From assembly GCF_009730915.1 (NCBI RefSeq), contig NC_052489.1:3871622-3935621 (forward strand): DNA of 64,000 nucleotides. Reading direction: 5' to 3'. Within the stretch, counting starts at the first letter, position 1. The number at the start of each line of letters is the position of its first letter. Source of the stretch: Dioscorea cayenensis subsp. rotundata. Taxonomy: Eukaryota; Streptophyta; Magnoliopsida; Dioscoreales; Dioscoreaceae. A model generated the notes under the pieces. It worked only from the letters and a program-made list of their open reading frames with translations. It searched no databases and was not told where the DNA came from. Positions 35,836-47,830 of this stretch are shown here, piece after piece. Both the position numbers and the translations under genes were made by a program.

Positions 35836-37205
35836 TTTTCCGCCCTCGCCCCGGCTAACGCCGAAGAAGAAGCTTTCGTTAGGATAAGCCACCGTGGAGA
35901 ACAAGTGGTTAGCACAATATGTCTTGGCGCAAAATCTGCGGAGAAATCTACAGGGAAATGTGGACGGTATCCCTCACCACCAATGAGCCCACCACGTCGG
36001 GGTCAACATGGTTCTGTTTCTGTTAATCCACCGAGGGGGGTAATTGATGAAGACATTGGGTTACGTTTACTGAAAGGTTTTGAGAAGTTGTCCGAAACTG
36101 TTGGTGGACTTCAACCCAGAGTTGAAGTAATTGAAGGTCGTGGCCCTTCCAATGTCGCACCGATAGCTGACGACACCAAGGATTTGCCGCCGAAACAAGC
36201 GGCAAGCAAGAGAACTCGAGTGAAGAAGGTTGTCAATAGGCGAAGACAACCATTGCCTCTTTCCGCATCTAACGATTCTGATGATGCTCCTCTCAAGCCA
36301 GTTACAAGGCGATCTACAAGGTCTGCAATTTCGCAAGCCGATTGCCGACCAGAAGAACGACCTCCAAAAATTGCCCCAAAGGGAAAAGTCAAGACAAACT
36401 CAACTCCCTCTTCACCGACTTCGTCTGACGGACCCACAGCACCATCCCCACGCCCTTCCCTCTCCGCACCAGCCAAGCAATCCCCACCCGCTTCCCCATC
36501 TGCACCTGCCGCGCCATCCCCACCCGTTTTTGCCTCCGGACCCGTCTCATCATCCCCACTCCCTCACTCCTCCGCAACTAAGCCACTATCCCCACCCCCT
36601 TCCCCCTCCGCACCAGATCCGTCATTCCAACTCCCTTCGCCCTCCGGACCCGCACCATCTTCCCCAATCCCCTCCCCCTCCGGACCTGCGCCACCTTCCC
36701 CCGTCCCTTCCCACTTCGGACCGGCGCCATCTTGTCCATTTCCTTCCTTCTCCGAACAGGCGAAGCTATCTCCACCTGTTGTACCACCAGTTGATGTCGG
36801 CGAAAATGTCGACGTGGTCTCTATAATCGAATCACTAACATCCTTGAGAAATGATCTGCCCCCTTCTTCAGATGAGAAGTTAGGAAACTTGGAGGATATC
36901 CACACTTACCCACCAACTCATCATGAAGTACCGAACGTGGAGGACATCCACACTGACTCCCCGAATCCAAAACCGTCTCCGTCGACAGGTGCGAAACCAT
37001 CAATTGACACTACTGATGAAGCGTCAGTTGTCATCCCAAAACCAATACCGGAGACGGCATCAATTGATGAACATGCAGTGGTACCGACCGAACAAGTTAC
37101 TCAGACTTTTAGGGTGCCACGGAGCAAACGTCCTGCCGCATTTATGAGATTAAATAAAGTCGAACAACTAACAATCAGCCACTTTCTAAACTGTCCGATG
37201 GACAT

Positions 37206-37507
37206 GTAAGCATCCTGTTTTTTACTTTTACTGTCATCACTTAAGTTTTAATGTTTACACTTAATTTTAAAGCTTTACGCTTACGTTTTAGTTATTCCAA
37301 TTAAACTTACCTTTTTCCGCATAAGTGTTAATGTTTCCTCTTAACTTTAAAACTTTTCAGTTAAACTTTTATGTTTCCGCTTAAGTTTTAATGTTTGCAC
37401 TTAAGTTTCAATATTTTCCACTTAACTATAAATGATTCCACTTAAGTTAAAAAATTTCCGCTTAATTTACAATGTTACGCTCAATTTTGCATGCTTTGAT
37501 CCGGTAG
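37206..37507 (+). repeat. Second Ulp1-gene intron built of the same ~20-bp repeats
   Basis: About 13 units, such as TTTCCGCTTAAGTTTTAATG and TTTACACTTAATTTTAAAG, fill the intron between the proline-rich linker and the protease exons, in sense orientation. Confidence 0.88.
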
Positions 37508-38369
37508 GACTTATGTTTGGAAGAATGATGTGTCATACACCACTCGGGCGCGTGTCTACTCTCTATTGGAAGGGAAGGAAATGGTCACTGATGATGTCAT
37601 GGACGTATATGTATTGATAATCATGGAATAGATGAATAGCAAACCGTACCCTTACAATGTACGCGCATCAATCACCCGATCACTTGCTCTTTTGATGTCC
37701 TCATCAGAGCACACAGGAGAAGAGTCATTGCTCATGATGGCGGATGCTGTACGCCGGTTTGCAGATGTCGACGTCATCTTGATGCCTATTATACTTCATG
37801 GTCACTTCCATCTCCTCGTACTCGATAAAGTGAAGAAGGAATATATTCATTATTCCTCGTCTGTCAGTCTGAAATATGATCAAGATGCCATCCACATGGT
37901 AAACAATGTTTTCATTCGTTTAAATTGTTTCTATTTTCGTCACCGTTTGGCTTGACTGATGCATGTTTTGTTGACAGCGGGAACTATTCGATAGATGTTT
38001 AGCAATTGAATTTGGTGATAACGCAACTGAAACTTACCCTCTTAGACACGAACGGAATTGCCCGAGGCAAAAACCGTTTACATTAGATTGTCCAGTCTAT
38101 GTCATGCGCTTCATAGAGCAAATACTCGCTAGCGAGAAACTAAAACTTCCCCAGACGGACATTCCACACTTGTGTCTACGTTTTGCGGCACGCATATTGA
38201 TGGATGGCATCGCCCGTGGTCGCCGAACTTCCGGAAAATGAAAGAACTGTTAGGATATGTTTAACAATACATTCTCATTAACTTGCCTTTTTTCCTATTT
38301 TGAGTTCTGGACATATACTTATTTGCATATCACTATTAATATGCTTGTTCGTCATGCTCGAATATGCTT

Positions 38370-38535
38370 GTCTACTTAAAAAGAATCGTTCTTAGTTAAA
38401 ATTAGTTCATATTGCTTAAACATAGCTAATACCGCTTAAATTTCGTTCATGCTGCTTAAATTTCGGTAATACTGCTTAAAATTGGTTCATACTAGTTAAA
38501 CTTTGTTGTTTTCACTTAAAATTAAAACATACCGC
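38370..38535 (+). repeat. CTTAAA repeats between the two convergent MULE genes
   Basis: About eight units such as TTCATGCTGCTTAAATTTCG lie 130 bases after the Ulp1-type stop codon. Their orientation is that of the + strand gene, so they may belong to its 3' untranslated region. Confidence 0.8.
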
Positions 38536-39115
38536 TTTTGTTGTGGCAAGCTACATGTAAATAACATCATATAGTCAGTCAGCTATCGATACATTACAGG
38601 ATCTACGGTTATGACCAACATCATGGCAACGGTTGCATCATAATTCGCGAACGATTGATGGTTGTGACTCTAGACGCTTCCATCTTGGGCGACCAACTGG
38701 CTTCTTGGTGATTGGAGGGCGCACAAGTAGTTCGCGGTTGATATCATCTGGTTTGTCATTATCTGGTACTGGAAATATGGCTTCTGCATATACTTTTCGG
38801 TAAGAGTCCACTGTGAAGTAGTCATCGATATATCGATGAATATTTGTGTCTGTCTGCAGTATTGCCGCACATGCATGTTTGCATGGAATGCCATACACCT
38901 GCCACCTACGACATGAGTATGTCCGAGCGTTCAAACTGATGCAGTAGTTCTTTTGGTCAACCACTTCAAAATGGTCACCGTCAGAACGGCCGACCAGTAG
39001 GTTGCGAGACTCTTCAACAAGTTCCTCAATCTTTCGATGTATGACAGAACATAGACGTCTCTCCCATCTGTGAGATTGTTCAAGTCGATGACACAACATG
39101 CCCATCAGCTTAAAC

Positions 39116-39483
39116 CTTCGTACGAAAGACAAGTCATGAAATAATAAGCGGAAATATTAAAACTTAATCGGAAACACTATAATTTAATTGTAAAAAATAT
39201 AACTTAAGCGGTAACAATTAAAATTAAGAGAAATATGTGAAACTTAAGCAGAAAAATGATAATTTAATCGTAAACGATGTAATTTAAGCGAAAAATCCTA
39301 ATATTAAGCGATAACAAGTAAACTTAAGCGAAACAATTTAAAATTAATCGGAAAAAATTTAGTTTAATCGGAAACAATTGATATTAAGCGGAAACAATTA
39401 ATATTAAGAGAAATAATTGAAACTCAATCGGTAACAAATAAATTTAAGCGGTAACAAATAAAGTTAAGCGAAATGGTGTGTAC
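39116..39483 (-). repeat. Transposase-gene intron built of ~20-bp repeats, at the site of the missing DDE core
   Basis: About 16 units, such as AAACTTAAGCGGAAACAATT on the + strand, read as the CGCTTAAGTTT repeat in the sense of the minus-strand gene. They fill the whole interval between predicted donor and acceptor. Confidence 0.88.
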
Positions 39484-40086
39484 CTTATTGAGTCTACCAT
39501 GGTTACTAATACCTTCTTTGCGTACCACATCAATAAATCATAGCTCGCCATCTCACTCCCATGGAGAACATCCTTGGCGACCTCTTTCCCTAGCCAAGCT
39601 TGTTTATAGGATAAATAGACACCGTGGTCTCCCAATATATCACGCTGAATGTCAATAGCCCTATATAGGGGACGGTCCTTCAGCTTTTGTATGACATGTG
39701 CACTTACCCACTTTTTTGATGCCTTTGGATGTGAGGATGTGCCAATACCGCCACCACATGTGTGTGTGGGATACATCGTCTTGATCCTAAACGTCTCGTG
39801 GTTACCTTCCATGGACGCATGGACATGCCATTCACAACCTTCAGCAGCGCACTTGACAGTCACTCTCTGCTTGTCATTCTTGATTAATGTAAAGTTAAAA
39901 TTGCGTTTGATAGCAAAATTTCTAAGTGCATCCTTAAAATGTTCACTGTCAGGAAACTGATCACCAACTTCCATTGAAACAATCTCATGATCTTCTGACG
40001 AAGGCCGGATGGCAAGAACCCCCGAAGGTTGTTGATGGGGTGGAAATGTTCCCCTATTGAGTGACATACTCGCCGAAAATGATTCG

Positions 40087-40726
40087 CTGTAGTGTACAAA
40101 TCGGATAAGTCTAAGTGAAATCATGGCACTTTTATGCGCAATCAAACAACTTTAAACAATAACTTTTACGCGAAATCAAAGAATTTTAAGCGAGATCGTA
40201 AAGGTTTAAGCAAACTCGGATAAGTTTAAGCGAAATAGTATAATCTTAAGCGGATGAAGAAAATAGTTTAAGCGATATCTGATAATATTAAGCGAAAATA
40301 TAAATTATAAAGCGTAAACAGGGAAAGTAAGCGGAAATATATATATATATATATATATAATGTTCACAAAAAAGAAGGGTTTTGTTGAATTAAAAATTAA
40401 AAACAATAATAAAAAAATTATAATAATGGTTGGATATGAGGGGGACCAAACCCCATGACTCTCACATGTAAAGCGCGCGCTTCCCTTTAAGCAGCCTTTA
40501 AGCGATATCGGTTAATATTAAGTGAAAACATAAAGTTTTAAGTAGTAACGAACAAATATAAGTTGAAATGGATAATGGTAAATGATATCTCCAGAAATTA
40601 ACCGGAAAGTCCATACAATAAGTGATGACTCTATACACTATACGAGAAATATTATTTATGAATGAGGACATAATGCAGAAAAATGAAATAAAATGAGTAC
40701 ACATCAAGCAAAAAAAGGATATTTAC
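40087..40726 (-). repeat. Upstream transposase-gene intron with the same repeats
   Basis: It has two blocks of repeats (40140-40335 and about 40490-40640) in transposase sense orientation. A TA run (40339-40359) and about 120 bases of other AT-rich sequence separate them. Confidence 0.85.
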
Positions 40727-41414
40727 GACGGGAGTGAGGAACACGATGGCATGTCTACAGCATTTGCATCTGCATCAACAATAAGGTCAACAACAGCGCT
40801 ATTTAGTATTTGATATATTTGGCACATACGCTTGAAGTCAATTTTAGAATCAATGGGACAAATAGTTCGGTTTGCATCGGGTGTGACAAACTTCACTTTC
40901 ACAGTGCTAATGTCAAGCCCCCATCTTTGACATATCTCATCTAGAATTGACTCCCAAGGAGTCGACACTGTGAACTGGAGGACTCGACCCTCCCCCCTAT
41001 ACCTAACAACTGCGCAAAAGGTATCTATTGGCTGCCTGCATGAAGAAAGCATGGTCAACAATTGCATGACCACAAAAAATAAAACCAAAACAAGTGTGGA
41101 GAAGCTCACATGAATTGTCTTCCGGGTGAAGAAATATTCAAAGTACAAGAGTGCAAAATAAAACCAGAACAACGGGGAAGAGACAAATCTATCTATCCTG
41201 CGTAGATGGAAACAAAAAAAACCCCAACAAAAAGGATGATGGAAGAAGAAGAAGGCAGCTTGGGTTAAAGAAGCACGTAAAGTTCAAACTGACAACCGTA
41301 CTATTTTCCAAAAAGTTGACAAGACCGGGCGCCAGCTTTCCCTCCAAACAGTAGGGCAAAAATGGAATTTTGGATGAAGTTCACTGAGGGAGTTACAGCT
41401 CAATCCGTCAGTAA

Positions 41415-41507
41415 AATAAAAAAGGAGAGACTGTTTGTCAAATTCAAATGTTAGAAGGACTTTTAGAGATGTTTGAAAACTTTCAGGGACTAAAAAATAA
41501 TTTTCCC
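41415..41507 (-). repeat. Right terminal inverted repeat of the MULE
   Basis: Its reverse complement begins GGGAAAATTATTTTTTAGTC and continues CCTGAAAGTTTTC, aligned with the left terminal repeat at 29192-29281. Confidence 0.75.
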
Positions 41508-43292
41508 ATATATATATATATATATATATGACAAAATATAGGAGTGATTAGCTAGAACATGCACAGTATGGAGGAAAAGGATAACTTCATGAGGACCACA
41601 AACAAGAGCAAGGTAAAGAGTTTGATTCCAAGAACTTTTTATTTTATTTTATTTTATTATTATTATTTTTTATTATTATTATTATTATTTTTTTGCATGT
41701 TTTTCCCATGAGATTCCTACACCAAAAATATTCTTGACTCATCTTAGTGTGCTTTATATAGTCTTTGGACAAAGATGAAAGTTACTGTGAGTATACATCT
41801 TTGAACCCTTTAGAATTATTTAAAGGTTTACAACTAGAATTAATGGTGTAGACCTTATTACTCACATGGAAGAAAAAGAAAGAATCCGAATTAATAATGA
41901 TTTATAATTTTTAAATAATTCTTGAGTTTTAGTATATGATCATCGTGAACTTATTTTCATTGGTACGGATGTTTATAATTATAATATATTTTCTTTTTTT
42001 TTTCATACAATATACATAGTTATATATATATTTTTTCATAATTTTAATTTAGATTTAATAACTTAATGCTTTACATGTTTGTAAAATGTGAAAAAAAATG
42101 AATTCCTTCACATGTTTATGACAATCACTATCACTTTGAATAAAATGAAACATGAGATCATAAAGAAATATTAAGTCAAAAATGCAGAAATAAAAAGGAC
42201 AAGGTGCAATCAACATCAACTCATTCATCTTATTTCATTCTATGAGGTTTCCTTTATAAATTATATTCAAATGTTTTTAACTTTGAGAATTTCATTCTAT
42301 GACGTTTCCTTTATAAATTACATTCAAATGTTCTTAACTTTAAAAATCACTAGTCAATGAATTTGAATCGTATACAACTTCATTACTTTTTCTTCATCAT
42401 TTAAAACACACACAAATTTAATCGTTAAAAAAGAAGTCATATGTTAAGCGTAGAGACCGGAGTAACAAAAAAATTAATATGGACATAAAGTATTATTTAT
42501 AATTTTATTTAGTTTATTTAAAGTTTTATAAAAACAATCATATATGGTTGATTTTTTAGATTTTTGAAAAAATTATATATAGTGTTACAAACAAAATTAT
42601 AACTTTAAATAATCAAATCATTCATATATATATATATATATATATAAAGAAAATCTTGATTTATAAAAGGACTTGGCCAAGAATGGCCCACTAATTAAAT
42701 GAAAGCTTGGCCAAGAATGGGCCTAGCCTCATCTTATATAGTTCATCTTCATTTTTCTTATTAGGAATAATGGCTTCATTTCTTACAGTTTAATTATTGA
42801 AATTCAGAAAATTTCTACTTCATATTATCAATATTTACAAACTTTATATTCTTATTCAATTTACATCATTTATATTTTACTATTCATCACTTACTATTAA
42901 TATTTACATCAAATATGTACCTATACACTTTAGTATTAAACTCTCTTTTGTATATTGGGATCAAGGGATATATATATATATACATATCAAACAATCTTAA
43001 GTGACTAATAAGCATTTTGATCTCCAAGTTTTTTAATTCTCATCAATATCATTATGAATTCAATGGATATTAAACTCTTCCCTTAATTCTCAAAATTTTG
43101 GCTATCAACAATTTATAAATTGCTGTCATCAATATTATTTTATTTGTGCAAATACTCTTTCCTTAACCCGGTCATTTAACATAAAAAGATCTTCTAAAGG
43201 AGGATCATGCATGCACTAGTTCTAAAAGCAAAAGAGATGTTAAACTTAAGTAATTATACAATTGTCACTAGGAGCTTTTATACAAATTAATG

Positions 43293-43294
<2 letters not shown>

Positions 43295-43326
<32 letters not shown>
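43295..43326 (+). repeat. (CA)n microsatellite
   Basis: A run of about 16 AC units in intergenic DNA. Confidence 0.95.
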
Positions 43327-43328
<2 letters not shown>

Positions 43329-45475
43329 TAGTGAGAAAGGAAAGGATATATATATAGTTATTCATAAAAATTGTACATGACTATGTGAAAGATATATAGA
43401 GACAAAAGACTCTTTCCTAAAGATCATTGTTAGTTATTTTTGTTATGGTTTATGGGTTATTAGTTTTCTAATTTTTTATGCACACACCACAATAAACAAA
43501 AAAAGAGGTACAAACATTTGATAATGCAATTTGGCACCACATCTGCAAGGCAAGTCATTAATTAGAAGAAGAAAAACACAATTGTGATCTAAGATGTCCA
43601 CTTTGGAAATTTGTTTGATCAACCTCCCATTGATCATTACTATGGATGTTTAGCTCCCCTTCGTGAGATAAACTGATACTTCCATGCCTATATATCTCCT
43701 TAGGCTTCTCTTTAATTTGCATCCTAAATCTTTGAGCTGGACTTATATATATTGTCTGGCTCACATGAACCATCTCTTGTAATTAAGCTTCTTTTTTTTT
43801 GTCTCAATTTTTTAAGCCTTCCAAATTTGACACCAATCTAATCCGGTGTTGCAACTGAATTATGACTTGGCCCGGCCACCTGCTGACTCTGGCTTAGTTA
43901 AAATAATTGGTTACAATTCAACCTCAAGGTACCTCCACTCATCCCTTTGATTCGGAGTTGCACGTTGTTGAATCTTTCCTATTTAGGCTAAAAAAAAACA
44001 ACCAAGGAGACTCCTATGCCATTTAGTAAGAATCACATCAAGGGTTTTGGTGCACACCCAAACTTGACAAACTTGGCTTCAATGTAATCTTCAACTATCT
44101 CAATCAATACTCCAAATTTGGTCTTCAACAAATCTTCACCACATCTCTAATCATAATTAATAAATATACTCTTCAAATCTTCTCCTTAATTAGTACGTAC
44201 TCTCCTCATTTGTCTTTAATTAAATTCAATCAATCATCATTACCTTCCAAAAATAGCTTTGTCACATCTTCAACTGGCTAAATTAATTAATCTTCAATCA
44301 ATCTTGGTCTTCAAGTAATTTAAGCCGCACCTAATTTGGCCTCATTCCCAGTTGTATTAAATTTGATTTCATCTCCAATTAAATTGTTCTCCAAATTAAG
44401 ATATCCTCAATCAAATTTAGCCTCCAATCATACATCCAAATTTGGCTTTCAAAATATATTTCAATTATGCATATATACTTAATCAGCTTCTTTTTACTTG
44501 GGCTTGCTTCCATAAATTACATCTTCATGAATCATGAACTTCTCTTAAATTGTGCTCCTGCCAACAATATATGCTTCTCCAAGTGGCATTGCTTTGATTG
44601 ATTCACTTGCCCAAAATATATATATATATATATAGTTGGATTTGAATTTGAACAGGCCACCACTTCATCATGTATACCATATCAGTGTGCTGCTACCTCA
44701 TCAAAGCTCACTTCCTGCACTGCCACCTGCTTAATTACATACCCTTGTGATAAATATTTGTCAACAATACACTAATTAAACTACTAAGACCAGTACACTA
44801 ACAACCTTTGTTTGCATATATGATCCTTTCTGGTGTATGCTGATGTGGTGTAGGCTTCATCCAAGACATCATAACTTCTCTCTCTTTATATATATATATA
44901 TAATCTTTCTTTTTCTAGTGAAGGTGTTAAAATTTGGAAAGAAAAGCTCATCACAACCCACTACTCCAATCACATGCATGATTCCTTAGCCACCTTTGCA
45001 CCATTTTCTTAGTTTAATGAATAAAGAAAGACAAAGCCAATGAAAAGATAAGAAGGCTTTGCATTCTTGATTAATTATTAATTAATTTGAAATGGCTAGC
45101 TACTAATATATATTATTTTGTTTTTAACTTATTCCAAGGTTGGTTATTGGTCTTTGAGCATGGATGATAGGTTGATGATTGACACTTGGCCAAGCTCAAA
45201 GTTTGAGGCACTTAAAAATTATAAAATTAAAAATATATAAAAACTTAGCTTATCTTTTGAGCCAGTGAATCCCATTGGTTCCTGTCCCTCGTGAGCCTCT
45301 AATGGTCCCCTTCCTCAAGGTCTTGTCCAATGGATTGCAGAGCTTTGAGCTTGGGTATCAAAGAAATTACTTTATAAACTATCTTTTAAGTTTTGGGACA
45401 CTACTCAAACACCGTGAGACATGATGGGACTTTGTCTGTCAGAATAATGATCCATAGTGCTTGTGCCATTTGTGC

Positions 45476-45509
<34 letters not shown>

Positions 45510-47689
45510 AAGAATAGAGAGAGGTTTTCATACAAACATTTCCCTTCACGTGCATGTCTTTGGCAGAGGTATTAACACCTGTGAAGATTAGGGTTTTTAA
45601 TGTAGACTATTGAAGTCAAGAGAGTAACTACTATATCTTCCTTGCTTAATTATTTGCATCTCTTAATTAGCTGTATTAAATTATAAATTAGTTAAGTATT
45701 ACAAAGTATATAAGAGAATATATATATATATATCAATACACACACATACACCTTGTATATATATGTATATATATTATACATACGTACATGCCTTATTAAT
45801 TAGATTAAATAGTAGGAGGTTAAACTCAAGAAACTGTTAGTTATTATTTCCTTGTTATCATTTCTTAGCTTTATTGTATTTTCATTTTTTTCAATAATTA
45901 GGATCTAAGATTTAGTATTTAGGGTGTTGAAGTAGTCAATGTTTAATATATATAATATGATGATGAAAACTTATACAAATTGAATGTTCTCATATAGTTT
46001 TTAAAAATTAAGATTTATGTCATTGTTAACGGTACCATCAAAGGTACTTATTATGTAGTACATTTGTCCCTTAATATTATTATTAAATCAGGATTTTCAA
46101 TATGTACCTTATTGTTATTATTAAATTAGGGTTAGCACTCCATGTAGTTAAGGGTTAAATTAAGAGAGCAGCTATATCTTGTTGATCACTTGTACTTACC
46201 ATGTGTCCTTTAATTCTCGTATAGATATATATATTGAGTCATAGGGTTTTGGTCTTCATTGAATAATTAGGGTTTTCAATATTGTAGCTTTTGTATAATA
46301 TTTGCTTCAACTATTAACATATATATGCTTCATTTTAGTATGAGTATTATAGAGAGCATGATAAGATACCTTGATAATTAATTAACCAATATTGGTTAAA
46401 GATAAATGCATCATATAATGGATATATATATATATAAATTAACATGGAAAACAAGTCTAACTAGCTGAATAAAATATTTAACCATTAATAATTCTAAGTA
46501 ATCTCTTTATTGTATTTAACTCTTGAGATGACCAATGAAAATTAATTAATTAAGTTGAGAAGTTAAATCTAACAATAAAAATATATGCGTATTAAAAAAA
46601 TCAAATTAATAAGGACACAACTTAATGAAATTGAAGCATTCTATATAAATGAATTAGTTAAAAAGTTATAAATTAGTACAACCAAATGCTATTATTACGA
46701 GCAATTATTAATAAATAAAGTTTAAATGAAAGCAAAAGAAATGTCAATAGAAACAATAAGTTATTCCAATCGACTTTGTTAAAAATGGCATGTTCGAGAA
46801 TTAGAGTATCACTTTTAGTCCTACGTTTGTATTTCATTAATATTGTAATATAAAGCATCTCATTAGAGATAATGTAAACTAGTCATATAGTTTAATGGTG
46901 GATTAGTGGCTTAGACTCAAAGAATTAGTATTAGTGGCCTGATTAAGACATGATACCAACCGATTTATTAGATTAACTATTTAAAAATTATATACATGAC
47001 AAATAATCAAAACTAAGAACTTACTCAAAGCGATTGATTCCTAAAATTGTATACTTTACATAGTTGGCCTAACGCATCAATAATTTATATACTAATTTGA
47101 ATGCAGTAATTAGTCGACCAAACATGACCTAATATCATTCGATTTTTTAATATGCTATATGTTCGCTTTTATATAGTTTTTTCAATGAATCAAACATTGA
47201 AGTGCACTTTAATTTTACCTTTACTTATTTAGGAAATTAATATTATAATATTATATAATACTATAATATTTTATCCACACACTTATTTATTTTTTTAATT
47301 ATCATTCAATCATAATTCGAATATATCTACATGTAAATTTAAGATCAACTATCCGTGAAGGAAAAAACAATTTCACTATGAAGCCATTCTTTTTTAAAAT
47401 AATTAATTAATATCCTCCAATGAGAAATCTTAATTTTTTTTAAGATTCAATAGTCATTAATATGATTATTCTTAATAAATTTAAACATTTCAATAAAATT
47501 TCTACTAATAAATTTGTTTGGTCAATATAAAGAAAAGGTAAAACATTTGAGAGAAATTATGGTACATGCCAAAATTGGCAGTTTTAAGTTTCTCACGTAT
47601 CAAGATTTTCTTATATTTTTATACCCTTTTAATGATTGAAGATGTCTTTTTATCCCTTGTTTGGAAGGTTATCACCGAAACCAATTCAT

Positions 47690-47800
47690 TAAATATTTAC
47701 CACAAATATAAGATCTTTTCATAAAAGAGTTTTTTTTTTCTTTTTTTAACTTAATAAATATTTACCACAAATATAAGATCTTTGCATAAAAGAGTTTTTC
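47690..47800 (+). repeat. Direct duplication of a ~40-base segment beside the gap
   Basis: AAATATTTACCACAAATATA followed by AGATCTTTTCATAAAAGAG occurs at 47692-47731 and again, with one change, at 47756-47795. The copies are about 64 bases apart. It lies 30 bases before the N run, so unresolved tandem copies may be part of the reason for the gap. Confidence 0.85.
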
Positions 47801-47830
47801 TCTAACCAATAAATAGCAATACGTAACCCA

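Larger units (their letters stand above)
29943..38241 (+). pseudogene. MULE-encoded DUF1985/plant-mobile-domain plus Ulp1-like protease gene
   Basis: The exons are 29943-30621, 35410-35515, 35836-37205, 37508-37898 and 37978-38241, joined in consistent phases. The first encodes a DUF1985/plant-mobile-like domain (FRLEDVSIILGLRCDGD, MGTMLFPNSS, GYLRGCAVALNIWFYE), continued by KVRFGKTPRILCYG. The third is a Ser/Pro-rich linker with tandem PSPSGPAP-type repeats. The last two form a C48 (Ulp1/SENP) fold: the catalytic His is probably in LHGHFHLLVLDK, and the Cys in FTLDCPVYVMRFIEQ, where most relatives have DCG. Lesions: an extra A in the A9 run at 30311-30319 shifts the frame, and an in-frame TAG lies at 37629-37631. 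Intron 30622-35409 (4.8 kb) is filled with foreign sequence. The other introns are made of the 20-bp repeat. The first exon may start further left. Confidence 0.82.
38638..41172 (-). pseudogene. MuDR-type transposase gene lacking its DDE catalytic core
   Basis: Minus-strand exons can be joined in phase: about 41060-40727, 40086-39484 and 39115-38638. The first encodes the N-terminal domain usual in these MULEs (ICQRWGLDISTVKVKFVTPD, CPIDSKIDFKRMC). The second encodes the MuDR DNA-binding domain (GDQFPDSEHFKDALRNFAIK, CEWHVHASMEG, THTCGGG, SYKQAWLGKEVA). The third is the SWIM zinc-finger end (YSCRRWQVYGIPCKHACAAI, in which the first Cys of the usual CSC is Tyr) and a basic RPPITKKPVGRPRWKR tail. 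The catalytic region that should lie between exons 2 and 3, several hundred residues, is absent. A 368-base repeat intron stands in its place and the frames still splice together. The true first exon and start codon are uncertain. The product could bind DNA but not transpose. Confidence 0.88.
29192..41507. mobile_element. Mutator-like element with Ulp1-type gene (KI/Kaonashi-like MULE)
   Basis: The two ends are related inverted repeats of about 90 bases. Both read inward TCCCT..AAAGTT....CCTTCTA..TTTGAAT.T.ACA....CTCCTTTT with scattered differences. Between them are a rightward Ulp1-type gene and a leftward MuDR-type transposase gene. That arrangement is known from Kaonashi (KI) MULEs, which carry a Ulp1-like cysteine protease gene of host origin. 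No 9-bp target duplication could be identified, because the right flank is a TA microsatellite. The exact ends are therefore good only to a few bases. The transposase lacks its DDE core and the Ulp1 gene has lesions, so the copy looks non-autonomous. Confidence 0.85.
41508..47830. other. Long AT-rich gene-free region left of the assembly gap
   Basis: No coding sequence was recognised over 6.3 kb. Visible structure is limited to repeats: ATT triplets at 41640-41692, two direct copies of a ~55-base segment with TTTCCTTTATAAATTA (42243-42345), two copies of CTTGGCCAAGAATGG (42671-42722), CA repeat 43295-43326, several TA runs (42627-42648, 44617-44633, 45476-45501, 45719-45733) and a tandem duplication just before the gap. 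Confidence 0.6.

Noticed and set aside
36230..36826. 198-codon His/Pro-rich frame overlapping the Ulp1 linker
   Set aside because: It is an alternate-frame reading of the repetitive proline-coding stretch.
41508..47830. A search by eye for tRNA, snoRNA or microRNA foldbacks
   Set aside because: No tRNA A/B-box pair or long near-perfect foldback was convincing. The AT-rich repeats give many trivial hairpins.
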